DNA of 64,000 nucleotides from Yoonia sp. I 8.24 (GCF_022096995.1 NZ_JACXGQ010000011.1:1-64000); one strand, 5' to 3'. Counted from the stretch's first letter, positions 18,232 through 26,307 are shown. Translations and numbers: made by a program. The notes: generated from the letters alone by a model not told the origin.

Positions 18232-18250
18232 GGCTCCGCCGGGAGTATTT
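18231..18250 (+). repeat. Dispersed hairpin motif, family B, copy 1
   Basis: CGGC-TCC-GCCG leading into GGAGTATTT. A second copy at 60264 has the stem bases swapped, CGCC-TCC-GGCG, with the same loop and tail, so the pairing is conserved although the bases changed. Confidence 0.55.
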
Positions 18251-18273
18251 TGTGGAAAAAAGAAGGGGTGGGC

Positions 18274-19233
18274 ATGCAGATTGAAGTGAACTCTGATGTA
18301 TTTCGACTCGCGCAGGTATTCACCATCAGTCGCGGGTCGCGTACGCAGGCCGAAGTGTTGACTGTAACTGTACGCGATGACGGCGTGGTCGGGCGCGGCG
18401 AATGTGTGCCCTATGCCCGCTACGATGAAACGCTTGATAGCGTCACCGCGCAGATTGCAGGTTTCGACGGGGCCTGGAGCGATTTGCCTGATGCATTGCC
18501 CGCTGGGGCTGCGCGTAATGCGCTGGATTGTGCGTATTGGGATCACGCGGCGAAACGTGCGGGTAAACGCGTGTGGGATTTGTTGGGTTTGCCCGCGCCC
18601 AGCCCCGAGATCACGGCCTTCACCCTGTCACTGGACACGCCTGATGCGATGCAAGTGCAGGCCGCAAAAAACGCGTTTCGTCCGCTGTTAAAGATCAAGC
18701 TTGGCACCCCGGACGATATGGCCCGGCTAGAGGCCGTGCGCCGCGGTGCGCCTGACGCGCAGATTATCGTGGACGCCAACGAAGGCTGGACAGCGGATGT
18801 TTATGCCGATCTTGCCCCACATCTGATCCGCCTTGGTGTGCGGATGGTTGAACAGCCGTTGCCCGCAGGTGCCGATGATATGCTTGCTGAGATCGCGCGG
18901 CCCTTGCCCGTTTGCGCCGATGAAAGCTGTCATGATCGCGCAAGCCTGCCGGGCTTAATGGGCAAATATGATATGGTGAATATCAAGCTTGATAAAACTG
19001 GCGGATTGACCGAGGCTCTTGCCTTAAAAGAACAAGCGATCAAAGAAGGTTATGGCGTGATGGTCGGCTGCATGGTCGGATCGTCGCTTGCGATGGCCCC
19101 AGCGACCATTTTGGCGCAGGGCGTGGCGTTTACGGACCTTGACGGCCCGCTGTTATTGGCCGAAGACCGTGACCAACCACTGCAATTTGATGACAAAGGC
19201 GTGCATGCACCTGCCGCCGCATTATGGGGATGA
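18274..19233 (+). CDS. dgcA: N-acetyl-D-glutamate racemase DgcA (dipeptide-epimerase-like)
   Basis: A 319-residue enolase-superfamily enzyme of the muconate-lactonising/dipeptide epimerase branch. Catalytic features are the KxK motif in LLKIKLG, metal ligands in IIVDANEGW, VEQPLP and CADES, and the second-face Lys in VNIKLDKTGG. Alone it would be called an L-Ala-D/L-Glu epimerase. Next to dgcN it is better read as the N-acetyl-D-glutamate racemase of the D-Glu pathway. ATG at 18274 follows AAGGGGTG; an upstream TTG at 18250 is unlikely. Confidence 0.85.
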   Translation: MQIEVNSDVFRLAQVFTISRGSRTQAEVLTVTVRDDGVVGRGECVPYARYDETLDSVTAQIAGFDGAWSDLPDALPAGAARNALDCAYWDHAAKRAGKRVWDLLGLPAPSPEITAFTLSLDTPDAMQVQAAKNAFRPLLKIKLGTPDDMARLEAVRRGAPDAQIIVDANEGWTADVYADLAPHLIRLGVRMVEQPLPAGADDMLAEIARPLPVCADESCHDRASLPGLMGKYDMVNIKLDKTGGLTEALALKEQAIKEGYGVMVGCMVGSSLAMAPATILAQGVAFTDLDGPLLLAEDRDQPLQFDDKGVHAPAAALWG

Positions 19234-19235
19234 CC

Positions 19236-20096
19236 ATGCGCACAGTATACGTCAACGGCGACTACCTACCTGAAAACGAAGCCAAGATTTCGATCTTTGA
19301 TCGCGGGTTCTTGATGGCCGACGGTGTTTACGAGGTGACATCAGTTCTGGACGGTAAGCTGATCGATTTTGATGGTCACGCGAAGCGGCTCGCACGTTCC
19401 TTGGATGAGCTGGACATGCCGCACCCGGCCGTGCTGCCCAATTTGCTTGAGGTGCATCGTGAACTGGTCCGTTTGAACGGCATCGAAGAGGGCATGATTT
19501 ATCTGCAAATCACACGTGGTGCACCTGATGACCGTGACTTTGCTTTTCCCGATCCCGAAGCAACTACGCCAACTGTGGTGCTGTTCACGCAAAACAAACC
19601 CGGTCTTGCCGATAATCCGGTCGCGCAAAAAGGCATCAAAGTGATCTCTATCGAAGATCAGCGCTGGGCGCGTCGTGACATTAAGACCGTGCAATTACTT
19701 TACCCATCCATGGGCAAGATGATGGCCAAGGCCGCGGGTGCCGACGACGCATGGATGGTTGAAGATGGGGCCGTAACCGAAGGCACGTCAAACAACGCCT
19801 ATATCGTCAAAGGTAATACGATCATTACCCGCAACCTTGGCAATGAAATCTTGCACGGTATTACCCGTGCCGCAGTTTTGCGTTTTGCGCGCGAAGCCCA
19901 AATGCAAGTCGAAGAACGCAGCTTTACCATTGCCGAGGCGCAAGAGGCGGATGAGGCGTTTATCACCTCGGCCAGCACATTTGTGATGCCTGTGGTCGAA
20001 ATCGACGGCGCTAAAATCGGCACTGGCACACCGGGTTCGATCGCAGGTCGTCTGCGCGAGATTTACCTAGAAGAAAGCCGCAAGGCTGGCATCTAA
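19236..20096 (+). CDS. D-amino-acid transaminase (PLP fold type IV)
   Basis: About 286 residues. The family opening VNGDYLPENEAKISIFDRGF is followed by DGVYEV. The PLP Lys is in RRDIKTVQLL near residue 145, and the cofactor-phosphate loop is VTEGTSNNAYIV. These enzymes interconvert D-amino acids and 2-oxo acids, typically D-Ala + 2-oxoglutarate to pyruvate + D-Glu. Here it completes a dgcN-dgcA operon and could feed other D-amino acids into D-Glu catabolism. ATG at 19236 has GGGGA at ideal spacing; ATG at 19230 overlaps the dgcA stop and is an alternative. Confidence 0.88.
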   Translation: MRTVYVNGDYLPENEAKISIFDRGFLMADGVYEVTSVLDGKLIDFDGHAKRLARSLDELDMPHPAVLPNLLEVHRELVRLNGIEEGMIYLQITRGAPDDRDFAFPDPEATTPTVVLFTQNKPGLADNPVAQKGIKVISIEDQRWARRDIKTVQLLYPSMGKMMAKAAGADDAWMVEDGAVTEGTSNNAYIVKGNTIITRNLGNEILHGITRAAVLRFAREAQMQVEERSFTIAEAQEADEAFITSASTFVMPVVEIDGAKIGTGTPGSIAGRLREIYLEESRKAGI

Positions 20097-20121
20097 CATA
20101 TTTCGCTAGAGGTATTATTGA

Positions 20122-20148
20122 GCTGCAGGGTACCCCCCTGCGGCTTTT
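20122..20148 (+). terminator. Rho-independent terminator after the dgc operon
   Basis: GCTGCAGGG pairs with CCCTGCGGC (one wobble) around a short loop, followed by TTTT. It lies 25 bases after the transaminase stop. Confidence 0.75.
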
Positions 20149-20281
20149 GCATTGGGCATATATGTTCGGTGTCCGTTTTGATTTATTTTGTCTTTTTTCA
20201 AATGAGTTGGGATTAAAGCTGCCCTCTCAGCTGTTGGTTACATTGAGCGAGGTTTGCTCGTGATCAATAGAGGAAAGTATT

Positions 20282-20950
20282 ATGAAAGTTTTTGGTGCAG
20301 CCCTAGCCGGAGTTGCCAGTCTTTTTGCGACGTCAGCGCTGGCACAAGACGCAGGTGGTTTTTACGCGGGCTATGAAATATTGCAATTTCAGTGGAGTGA
20401 TACTGGGGGCGACGAACAGCAAGAGGATCTGTCCACCGGTGGGCGTGTGACCTTTGGCTACAACACATCTGATGACAATTCTGTCCGTTTGCGCGTCTTT
20501 GGGTTTGCTGCTGTCGATGAAGGCGGCGCCGATATCGAGCTGGGGTACGCAGACCTAGAGTATGTGTCCCAGATTGCGCTGAGCGACACAGTATCTGCCG
20601 AATTCAGTGCTGGTGTCCGGCGTCTTAAACTTTTGGCGCCAGATGGTGAGTGGGATGGTTCGACGGGTCCAGTTATTGCGGCCAAAATTACGTCAGATTT
20701 GGGAAAAGGGTTTGGGTTTTACGGTGGTGCGCGCACGTCCGTTGTATTCGGCATCGAAGACGAAGATGACGATTTTCATCAAGTCGCTGCATCCGAACTG
20801 AGCACAGGGTTCACATGGTCGCGTGCAGTTGGCGCGGGCGCATTGGATATTAACTTCGGAGCAGAAGCGCAGAACTATCAATCTGTCCGCGACGGCGAAG
20901 AAGATTACGGCCTGATTGGTTTTGCGATCGGCGCAAACTATAGTTTTTAG
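20282..20950 (+). CDS. Outer-membrane beta-barrel protein
   Basis: A 222-residue protein with a signal peptide (cleavage after ALA near residue 20). Alternating hydrophobic strands with aromatic ends follow, closing with the C-terminal aromatic signature NYSF required for BAM-mediated assembly. The small size and lack of Cys fit an eight-strand barrel of the OmpW/porin-like type. Several acidic loops (EDEDDD) fit a marine organism. Function is not evident; it is monocistronic with GAGGAAAG before ATG. Confidence 0.78.
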   Translation: MKVFGAALAGVASLFATSALAQDAGGFYAGYEILQFQWSDTGGDEQQEDLSTGGRVTFGYNTSDDNSVRLRVFGFAAVDEGGADIELGYADLEYVSQIALSDTVSAEFSAGVRRLKLLAPDGEWDGSTGPVIAAKITSDLGKGFGFYGGARTSVVFGIEDEDDDFHQVAASELSTGFTWSRAVGAGALDINFGAEAQNYQSVRDGEEDYGLIGFAIGANYSF

Positions 20951-20962
20951 CGTTCGCACGCT

Positions 20963-20988
20963 TTGGGTCACCGCATTTGGTGGCCCAA
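20963..20988. terminator. Stem-loop between convergent genes
   Basis: TTGGGTCACC pairs with GGTGGCCCAA (one wobble) around GCATTT. It lies between the barrel gene and the convergent DUF1244 gene; there is no clear U-run, so bidirectional termination is a guess. Confidence 0.4.
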
Positions 20989-20991
20989 CCC

Positions 20992-21285
20992 TCAACCATG
21001 CGATTCCTTAAATGCCTCTTGCGCCTCGGGGCTTGCTTCGGTCTGGTGTTTTGCTTTCCATTCCGCAAACGGCATTCCATAGAACGCTTCGCGTCCTGCG
21101 TCTTTGTCCATCTCTATGCCATGTTCGTTCGCGGCCTCTTGGTACCAACGTGACAGGCAGTTGCGGCAGAATCCGGCTAGATTCATCATATCGATGTTTT
21201 GTGCATCAGGCCGATCTTGCATCAAATGGTGTTGCAGGCGCCGAAATGCTGCAGCTTCGATCTCGATCCGGGTTTGGTCGTCCAT
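20992..21285 (-). CDS. DUF1244 domain protein
   Basis: A 97-residue conserved proteobacterial protein. The DUF1244 stretch includes DMMNLAGFCRNCLSRWY, with a CxxC pair, and the YGMPFAEWKAKHQ segment. The structure of a homologue is helical; the role is unknown. The CxxC could bind metal. It is divergent from pyk. Confidence 0.88.
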   Translation of the reverse strand: MDDQTRIEIEAAAFRRLQHHLMQDRPDAQNIDMMNLAGFCRNCLSRWYQEAANEHGIEMDKDAGREAFYGMPFAEWKAKHQTEASPEAQEAFKESHG

Positions 21286-21389
21286 GGTATCCTCCGTTGT
21301 TGTCTTAACCTAACTGCAATGGGGGCCCATAAAAAGGGCGCGTGTGACATGTTTGATGTCATTCCGGTGTCACGCGTAGTAGGCTAGTT

Positions 21390-21473
21390 GTGATAGAGAT
21401 AGAATTGCGCAATAAGGGCGCAAAGCCGGGTGTTATCGCTAACGGCATTAGACGCACGAAGGAATTATCATGA
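21390..21473 (+). other. Possible 27-codon leader ORF ending on the pyk start
   Basis: GTG at 21390, with AGG six bases upstream, opens a 27-residue reading frame rich in Lys, Arg and Ile. Its TGA overlaps the ATG of pyk as ATGA. Position alone suggests translational coupling; it may be chance. Confidence 0.2.
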
Positions 21474-22915
21474 GACGCCACCGTAACGTAAAGATCGTCG
21501 CCACACTTGGCCCTGCCTCTAATGATTACGAAATGATCCGTGCGTTGCACGAAGCAGGTGCAGATGTCTTTCGTCTAAATATGTCGCATGGCGACCATGC
21601 TGAAATTCGCGTCCGCCACGAAATTATTCGTCAGGTCGAAAAAGACTTGGACAGCCCGATCTCAATTCTTGCTGACTTGCAGGGGCCGAAACTGCGTGTT
21701 GGTGTCTTCGCAAATGGTGAAGAAGAGCTGGTCGTTGGTGCATCGTTCCGGTTGGATCTTGATGATGCCGAAGGCGACGTCAATCGCGTGAAGCTGCCGC
21801 ATAAAGAAATTTTTGATGCCCTAGAGCCCGGCGCGCATTTGTTGGTGAATGACGGCAAAATCAAGCTGCGCGTCAAAGACTGCGGCGCGACTTTTGCGGA
21901 TTGTGAAGTCATCGTCGGCGGCACAATTTCGAACCGCAAAGGCGTGAACGTGCCAGACGTGACCCTGCCATTGGCGGCGCTGTCTGAAAAGGATCTCAAA
22001 GATCTCGAATTCGTATGCGAGTTGGGTGTCGATTGGTTGGCCCTATCGTTCGTGCAGCGCGCCGCCGATGTTGAGCAAGCCCGTGCCTTGGCGAAAGGTC
22101 GCGCTGCGATCCTGTCTAAAATTGAAAAACCAAACGCTGTGAAATCGTTTGATGAAATTCTTAAGGTCAGTGATGGCATCATGGTTGCGCGTGGTGATCT
22201 GGGTGTAGAATTGCCGGTGCACGCGGTGCCCCCAATCCAAAAGCAACTGATCCGCAAATCACGCGCGGCTGCCAAGCCGGTGATCGTTGCGACGCAGATG
22301 TTGGAATCGATGATCGATTCTCCAATGCCGACCCGCGCCGAAGTATCCGACGTCGCGACCGCGATTTATGAAGGCGCAGATGCGATCATGCTTTCTGCGG
22401 AATCAGCGGCAGGCGATTATCCGATCGAAGCTGTCACCACGATGAACAATGTCGCAGGTGAGGTCGAAACCGACCCAACCTACACGGATATCATCGAGGC
22501 ATCTCGCCACACCGACGGTAAGACCGTTGCGAACGGTATTGTGTCTGCGGCGCGCGAAATTGCGGAAACGACCGACGTCAAAGCAATCTGCTGTTTCTCA
22601 CAATCCGGCACGACTGCCTTGCTTGTATCACGCGAACGCCCCCGTGTGCCGATTATTGCCATGACCAGCCATATTGATACGGCGCGTCGCCTTTGCTTGT
22701 CTTGGGGGACAAACTGTGTGGTCACTGGCCCGGTTGACCGCTTTAAGGATGCGGTGATTGCGGCGGTCCGTGCGGCCATTGGCCAAAACCTAGCGACCAA
22801 AGACGATATGGTCGTAATTACCGCTGGCGTGCCGTTCAACACACCGGGTTCAACCAACATTTTGCGTGTCGCTCCATGCGATGAACGTTTGATTTTTCCG
22901 GCGGAAGCGGACTAA
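21470..22915 (+). CDS. pyk: Pyruvate kinase
   Basis: A 481-residue glycolytic enzyme converting phosphoenolpyruvate and ADP to pyruvate and ATP. It opens RRHRNVKIVATLGPAS; the catalytic Lys region is ILSKIEKPNAV, then GIMVARGDLGVELP, and the active-site signature runs through VIVATQMLESMI with PTRAEVSDVATAIYEGADA. All domains, including the C-terminal regulatory one, are complete. AAGGA precedes the ATG. Confidence 0.97.
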   Translation: MRRHRNVKIVATLGPASNDYEMIRALHEAGADVFRLNMSHGDHAEIRVRHEIIRQVEKDLDSPISILADLQGPKLRVGVFANGEEELVVGASFRLDLDDAEGDVNRVKLPHKEIFDALEPGAHLLVNDGKIKLRVKDCGATFADCEVIVGGTISNRKGVNVPDVTLPLAALSEKDLKDLEFVCELGVDWLALSFVQRAADVEQARALAKGRAAILSKIEKPNAVKSFDEILKVSDGIMVARGDLGVELPVHAVPPIQKQLIRKSRAAAKPVIVATQMLESMIDSPMPTRAEVSDVATAIYEGADAIMLSAESAAGDYPIEAVTTMNNVAGEVETDPTYTDIIEASRHTDGKTVANGIVSAAREIAETTDVKAICCFSQSGTTALLVSRERPRVPIIAMTSHIDTARRLCLSWGTNCVVTGPVDRFKDAVIAAVRAAIGQNLATKDDMVVITAGVPFNTPGSTNILRVAPCDERLIFPAEAD

Positions 22916-22948
22916 GTTACCGAAAAGTCGTGTAACGGGAACGTGAAT

Positions 22949-23173
22949 ATGGATTATGACCTGATCTTTGTGGTGGGCGTGCTGTGCTGCGCCTTCGCGA
23001 TTCCGGCTTTGATTGCGGCGTTCTCGGATCGTCGATTCCCGCGTGTCGCGGTCGCATTTGGTGTGCTGGGCGGCGTCAGTATTGCTTATGCGTTGCAGGA
23101 GAATCCGGGCGTCTATGGGATTTCGACGATTGACGAGATCTTTGTCGATGTCATCGGGCGCTATCTGCTCTAA
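22949..23173 (+). CDS. Small membrane protein of unknown function
   Basis: A 74-residue protein with two hydrophobic segments (about residues 5-23 and 32-50) separated by a basic loop, SDRRFPRVA, so a two-pass inner-membrane topology is likely. ATG at 22949 is preferred over GTG at 22943. It lies between pyk and rpmI on the same strand. I do not recognise a family. Confidence 0.65.
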   Translation: MDYDLIFVVGVLCCAFAIPALIAAFSDRRFPRVAVAFGVLGGVSIAYALQENPGVYGISTIDEIFVDVIGRYLL

Positions 23174-23187
23174 TCCACTTGCCAATT

Positions 23188-23219
23188 GTTCGGATGCGTC
23201 CTATACGGCGCGTCTGAAC
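23188..23219 (+). promoter_or_regulatory. Leader hairpin upstream of rpmI-rplT
   Basis: GTTCGGATGCG pairs with CGCGTCTGAAC over 11 positions (two G-U pairs) around a 10-base loop, within the 110-base gap before rpmI. L20 represses its own operon by binding leader RNA in other bacteria, so this is a candidate autoregulatory element. It is not matched to a known class here. Confidence 0.35.
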
Positions 23220-23283
23220 CCGCGCGTCCGGCCGATATGGCATGCCGAGTCGCGTTTTCTACCGACCCAAAGAGGAGACGGAA

Positions 23284-23484
23284 ATGCCGAAGATGAAGAC
23301 AAAATCGAGCTGCAAAAAGCGGTTCAAAGTGACGGCCTCTGGCCGTGTCGTGGCTGCCCAAGCGGGCAAGCAACACGGCATGATCAAACGCTCGAACAAA
23401 TTCCTCCGTAACGCACGTGGCACGACCACATTGTGCAAAGCTGATGAAGGTATCGTTAAATCAATGATGCCTTACGCACGTTAA
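23284..23484 (+). CDS. rpmI: 50S ribosomal protein L35
   Basis: A 66-residue basic protein, [20 protein letters not shown] at the start and MMPYAR at the end, both diagnostic of L35. GAGGAGACGG precedes the ATG; the frame is open upstream but untypical. It pairs with rplT 17 bases downstream; infC, often first in this operon, is absent. Confidence 0.96.
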   Translation: MPKMKTKSSCKKRFKVTASGRVVAAQAGKQHGMIKRSNKFLRNARGTTTLCKADEGIVKSMMPYAR

Positions 23485-23501
23485 TTAGAGGGATTTAGGA
23501 T

Positions 23502-23864
23502 ATGCGCGTTAAAGGTGGTACAGTCACTCATCGTCGTCACAAAAAAGTTCTCGACGCTGCCAAAGGTTATTACGATCGTCGGTCAAAGACTTTTAAAGTC
23601 GCCAAACAGGCCGTCGACAAAGCCAACCAATATGCAACCCGCGACCGTCATAATCGCAAGCGCAACTTCCGCGCTTTGTGGATTCAGCGGATCAACGCAG
23701 GTGTGCGGTCGGTTGATGAAACACTGAACTATTCAAAGTTCATCAACGGCCTGACATTGGCTGGCATCGAAGTCGACCGTAAGGTTCTGGCTGATCTGGC
23801 CGTGAACGAACCTGACGCATTTGCGACAATCGTTGGTAAAGCCAAGGATGCATTGGCAGCCTAA
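23502..23864 (+). CDS. rplT: 50S ribosomal protein L20
   Basis: A 120-residue 23S-rRNA-binding protein needed early in large-subunit assembly. The start [17 protein letters not shown] and the central [20 protein letters not shown] are diagnostic. It forms an operon with rpmI and probably represses it. Confidence 0.97.
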   Translation: MRVKGGTVTHRRHKKVLDAAKGYYDRRSKTFKVAKQAVDKANQYATRDRHNRKRNFRALWIQRINAGVRSVDETLNYSKFINGLTLAGIEVDRKVLADLAVNEPDAFATIVGKAKDALAA

Positions 23865-23888
23865 GCTGACAATGACATGATTGATTTA

Positions 23889-23927
23889 AGGCCGTATTGG
23901 GAAACCAATGCGGCCTTTCTCGTTTTT
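23889..23927 (+). terminator. Rho-independent terminator of rpmI-rplT
   Basis: AGGCCGTATTGG pairs with CCAATGCGGCCT (one wobble) around a GAAA tetraloop and runs into a T-rich tail. It lies just before the next gene's start region. Confidence 0.9.
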
Positions 23928-23955
23928 GGCAACGAAAACGAAACGAATTTACCCG

Positions 23956-24690
23956 ATGTTCCAGTTCATGGTGATACTGCGGCTGACATTGTGCTGTGCG
24001 ATGCTGATTTGGCCGGTGATCTGCCGGGCGGAAACGGGGTCGCTTGTTGGTGATGGCGCTTTTGGGCAGGCGCAAGGGTTGCTCGCACGTTCAACGGATG
24101 CGGTGGAAACAACATCGACCGGGGCGAGCCTATTTGCAGGTAATGCTGAGGGCAGTCTATTCGCCCCGTTCCCTGTCATGCTTAGGCAAGGCGCGCCACT
24201 TGATGCGAACCCTGATGTAGTCGCCCATGTGCGCGCAGTCATTGGGCGCGCCGAATCGCCCTTTGCTGGGTATGATGCAGTGCAGCATGGCGCGACGGTC
24301 AAGCCTGATAAACCCCCAACACAGATGACGATTGGTGAAATTTTTGCCTGGATCGCGGCAACCCCAGGTCAGCCGCATGCCATTGGACGCTATCAGTTTA
24401 TTCCAGATACGCTGGCCCGCGTGGTTGAACAAACGGGTGCGCGCCACAGCGATCGGTTTAGCCCTGCGATGCAAGATCGGCTTGCGGATGTGCTCTTGGC
24501 CGATGCGGGTCTGCCCGCGTTTCGGGCCGGACAAATCAGTCAGCAGCGGTTTATGAATAACCTCGCGGCGATTTGGGCGGGTCTGCCGACGTCATCTGGG
24601 CAGTCAAAATACCACGGCATCGCTGGAAATCACGCCACAGTATCCCTTGCATATTTCAGGTCAGAGATTGCTAAAATCGCGCCGGGATGA
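23956..24690 (+). CDS. Exported muramidase-like protein (GH104/lambda-lysozyme type)
   Basis: A 244-residue protein with a signal peptide (hydrophobic residues 4-22). The C-terminal half resembles phage lambda endolysin-type transglycosylases: a Glu in GRAESPFAGYDAV would be the catalytic acid, and MTIGEIFAWIA and AIGRYQFIPDTLARV match the conserved core. Such enzymes cleave glycan strands, forming anhydro-muropeptides. The N-terminal about 100 residues are low-complexity and unassigned. ATG at 23956 gives the signal peptide. It could be a chromosomal wall-remodelling enzyme or a domesticated phage gene; no other phage genes are near. Confidence 0.78.
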   Translation: MFQFMVILRLTLCCAMLIWPVICRAETGSLVGDGAFGQAQGLLARSTDAVETTSTGASLFAGNAEGSLFAPFPVMLRQGAPLDANPDVVAHVRAVIGRAESPFAGYDAVQHGATVKPDKPPTQMTIGEIFAWIAATPGQPHAIGRYQFIPDTLARVVEQTGARHSDRFSPAMQDRLADVLLADAGLPAFRAGQISQQRFMNNLAAIWAGLPTSSGQSKYHGIAGNHATVSLAYFRSEIAKIAPG

Positions 24691-24711
24691 CCCATGCTAG
24701 TCGTGCATATG

Positions 24712-24759
24712 CTTGCAACTAAGCCCTCATTTCGCTAGCACCGCGTGGATAGTTGCAAG
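24712..24759 (+). promoter_or_regulatory. Inverted repeat reaching the pheS ribosome-binding site
   Basis: CTTGCAACTA (24712-24721) is perfectly complementary to TAGTTGCAAG (24750-24759) around 28 bases. The 3' arm runs into the GAGG (24759-24762) preceding the pheS ATG at 24769. The same CTTGCAA/TTGCAAG core occurs in the glnK leader repeat. A -35-like TTGCAA also sits in the 5' arm, so a promoter or repressor reading is possible. Confidence 0.45.
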
Positions 24760-24768
24760 AGGCGCCCC

Positions 24769-25833
24769 ATGGACGATCTGAAATCAAAATACCTTTCACT
24801 GGTTGCCGATGCCGCGGACGAGGCAGCGATCGAAGATCTGCGGGTGCAGGCCGTCGGCAAAAAAGGCGAAATCAGCCTGAAAATGCGCGAATTGGGGAAA
24901 ATGAGCCCGGAAGAACGTCAAGTCGCAGGCCCCGCGCTGAACGCGCTGAAAGATGAAATCAACAGCGCCTTGGCCGCGAAAAAGGTCGCGCTTGCCGATG
25001 CGGCGCTGGATGAACGGCTGCGTAGTGAATGGCTGGATGTGACATTGCCATCACGTGACCGCCGCGTGGGGTCAATCCACCCGATCAGTCAGGTCACCGA
25101 AGAGGTCAGCGCGATCTTTGCCGATATGGGTTTTTCGGTTGCCGAAGGGCCACAGATCGAATCCGATTGGTATAATTTTGACGCGCTCAACATTCCCGGC
25201 CACCACCCTGCGCGGGCCGAGATGGACACGTTTTATACGCATCGCGGCGCGGATGATGACCGTCCGCCGCATGTGCTGCGCACCCATACCAGCCCCGTGC
25301 AAATCCGCAGTATGGAGGCAAATGGCGCCCCCATTCGAATCATTTGCCCGGGCCGCGTGTACCGTGCCGACTATGATCAGACGCATACGCCGATGTTTAA
25401 CCAAGTCGAAGGTCTGGCCATCGACAAAGACATCAGCATGGCCAACCTCAAATGGGTGCTTGAGGAATTTTTTAGCGCTTATTTTGGTGCCCGCGTGAAA
25501 ACGCGTTTCCGCGCCTCGCATTTCCCGTTCACAGAACCATCCGCCGAGGTGGATATTCAGTGTTCATGGGTTGATGGGCAGTTGAAGGTCGGCGAAGGCG
25601 ACGGCTGGCTCGAAGTGCTGGGCTCCGGCATGGTCCACCCCAAGGTGCTGCAAGCCGCCAAAATAGACCCTGACCTGTGGCAAGGCTTTGCCTTTGGTGT
25701 CGGGATCGACCGGATCGCGATGCTGAAATACGGCATCCCCGATCTGCGGGCGTTTTTTGATTCAGACCTGCGCTGGTTGCGCCACTATGGGTTTAGTGCG
25801 TTGAAGGTGCCGACGCTGCATGGCGGGCTGTAG
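24769..25833 (+). CDS. pheS: Phenylalanyl-tRNA synthetase alpha subunit
   Basis: A 354-residue catalytic subunit of the (alpha-beta)2 class II synthetase charging tRNA-Phe. The N-terminal coiled coil is followed by [10 protein letters not shown], motif 2 ([19 protein letters not shown]) and motif 3 ([17 protein letters not shown]). ATG at 24769 is chosen over an upstream in-frame start. The beta-subunit gene pheT is not adjacent: about 1 kb with two unrelated genes intervenes. Confidence 0.97.
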   Translation: MDDLKSKYLSLVADAADEAAIEDLRVQAVGKKGEISLKMRELGKMSPEERQVAGPALNALKDEINSALAAKKVALADAALDERLRSEWLDVTLPSRDRRVGSIHPISQVTEEVSAIFADMGFSVAEGPQIESDWYNFDALNIPGHHPARAEMDTFYTHRGADDDRPPHVLRTHTSPVQIRSMEANGAPIRIICPGRVYRADYDQTHTPMFNQVEGLAIDKDISMANLKWVLEEFFSAYFGARVKTRFRASHFPFTEPSAEVDIQCSWVDGQLKVGEGDGWLEVLGSGMVHPKVLQAAKIDPDLWQGFAFGVGIDRIAMLKYGIPDLRAFFDSDLRWLRHYGFSALKVPTLHGGL

Positions 25834-25838
25834 GTGTA

Positions 25839-26198
25839 ATGCCTAAAAGGAATCTAGATAGAATTCGTGAAATAATAGTAGAGGTCATTGATATGCCCTC
25901 ACAATATGACGACGGATTTGTCGACTTCAGCAAGGAAATGAAGTCTGGAGACTCCTATCAGCTTTATCTTATGCAAAACGCTGGTTTGATTGAGGGAAAA
26001 AGCTCTAAGGACGGCTTTTTCTTTATCACAAATCAAGGGCAGGATTATTATGATGCTGTCTGTTCTGAGAGTATTTGGCTAAAAACGAAGGCCGCTGTAA
26101 CAGAAACTGGTGGCAATGCTACGTTAGAAGTCGTGAAGCAGCTTGCCGTTGGCTATCTAAAGAAAAGTATTTCTGAAAAAACGGGTATCGAATTGTAA
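25839..26198 (+). CDS. DUF2513 domain protein in an AT-rich insert
   Basis: A 119-residue protein matching the DUF2513 pattern: MPKRNLDRIREIIVEV at the start, YQLYLMQNAGLIEG, the DYYDAVCSESIW segment and a C-terminal LEVVKQLAVGYLKKSI. The family is small, cytoplasmic and wing-helix-like, frequent on mobile DNA, with no proven function. My count gives 97 G+C in bases 25861-26100 (about 40%), against 35 of 60 in the nearby pheS stretch 25681-25740. It starts 5 bases after the pheS stop, so it is co-transcribed, and probably entered by transfer. Confidence 0.8.
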   Translation: MPKRNLDRIREIIVEVIDMPSQYDDGFVDFSKEMKSGDSYQLYLMQNAGLIEGKSSKDGFFFITNQGQDYYDAVCSESIWLKTKAAVTETGGNATLEVVKQLAVGYLKKSISEKTGIEL

Positions 26199-26202
26199 TC
26201 CC

Positions 26203-26272
26203 GCCCGGCATCGCCGGGCAGCGCCCGGACCTCCCCCATGGGGAGGGCGCTTCGCACCCACCCCGAGGTCCG
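26203..26272. repeat. Mosaic palindrome cluster (REP-like)
   Basis: Three nested perfect inverted repeats: GCCCGGC-ATC-GCCGGGC (26203-26219), CCTCCCC-CAT-GGGGAGG (26230-26246), and CGGACCTC (26226-26233) against GAGGTCCG (26265-26272). It lies right after the DUF2513 gene and is much more GC-rich than it. It resembles REP/BIME-type elements. Confidence 0.6.
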
Positions 26273-26307
26273 CACGCCGCCCTCTGTATTGAATGAATGG
26301 AAACCAA

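Noticed and set aside
23956-24690. Prophage lysis gene as evidence of a prophage
   Set aside because: The muramidase-like gene has a signal peptide and no phage neighbours; it follows ribosomal genes.
24690-24768. A pheM-type leader peptide controlling pheST by attenuation
   Set aside because: The short frames in the gap contain at most one Phe codon, so they would not sense charged tRNA-Phe.
26203-26272. CRISPR repeat
   Set aside because: The palindromes are nested and not regularly spaced; no spacer pattern or cas gene is present.
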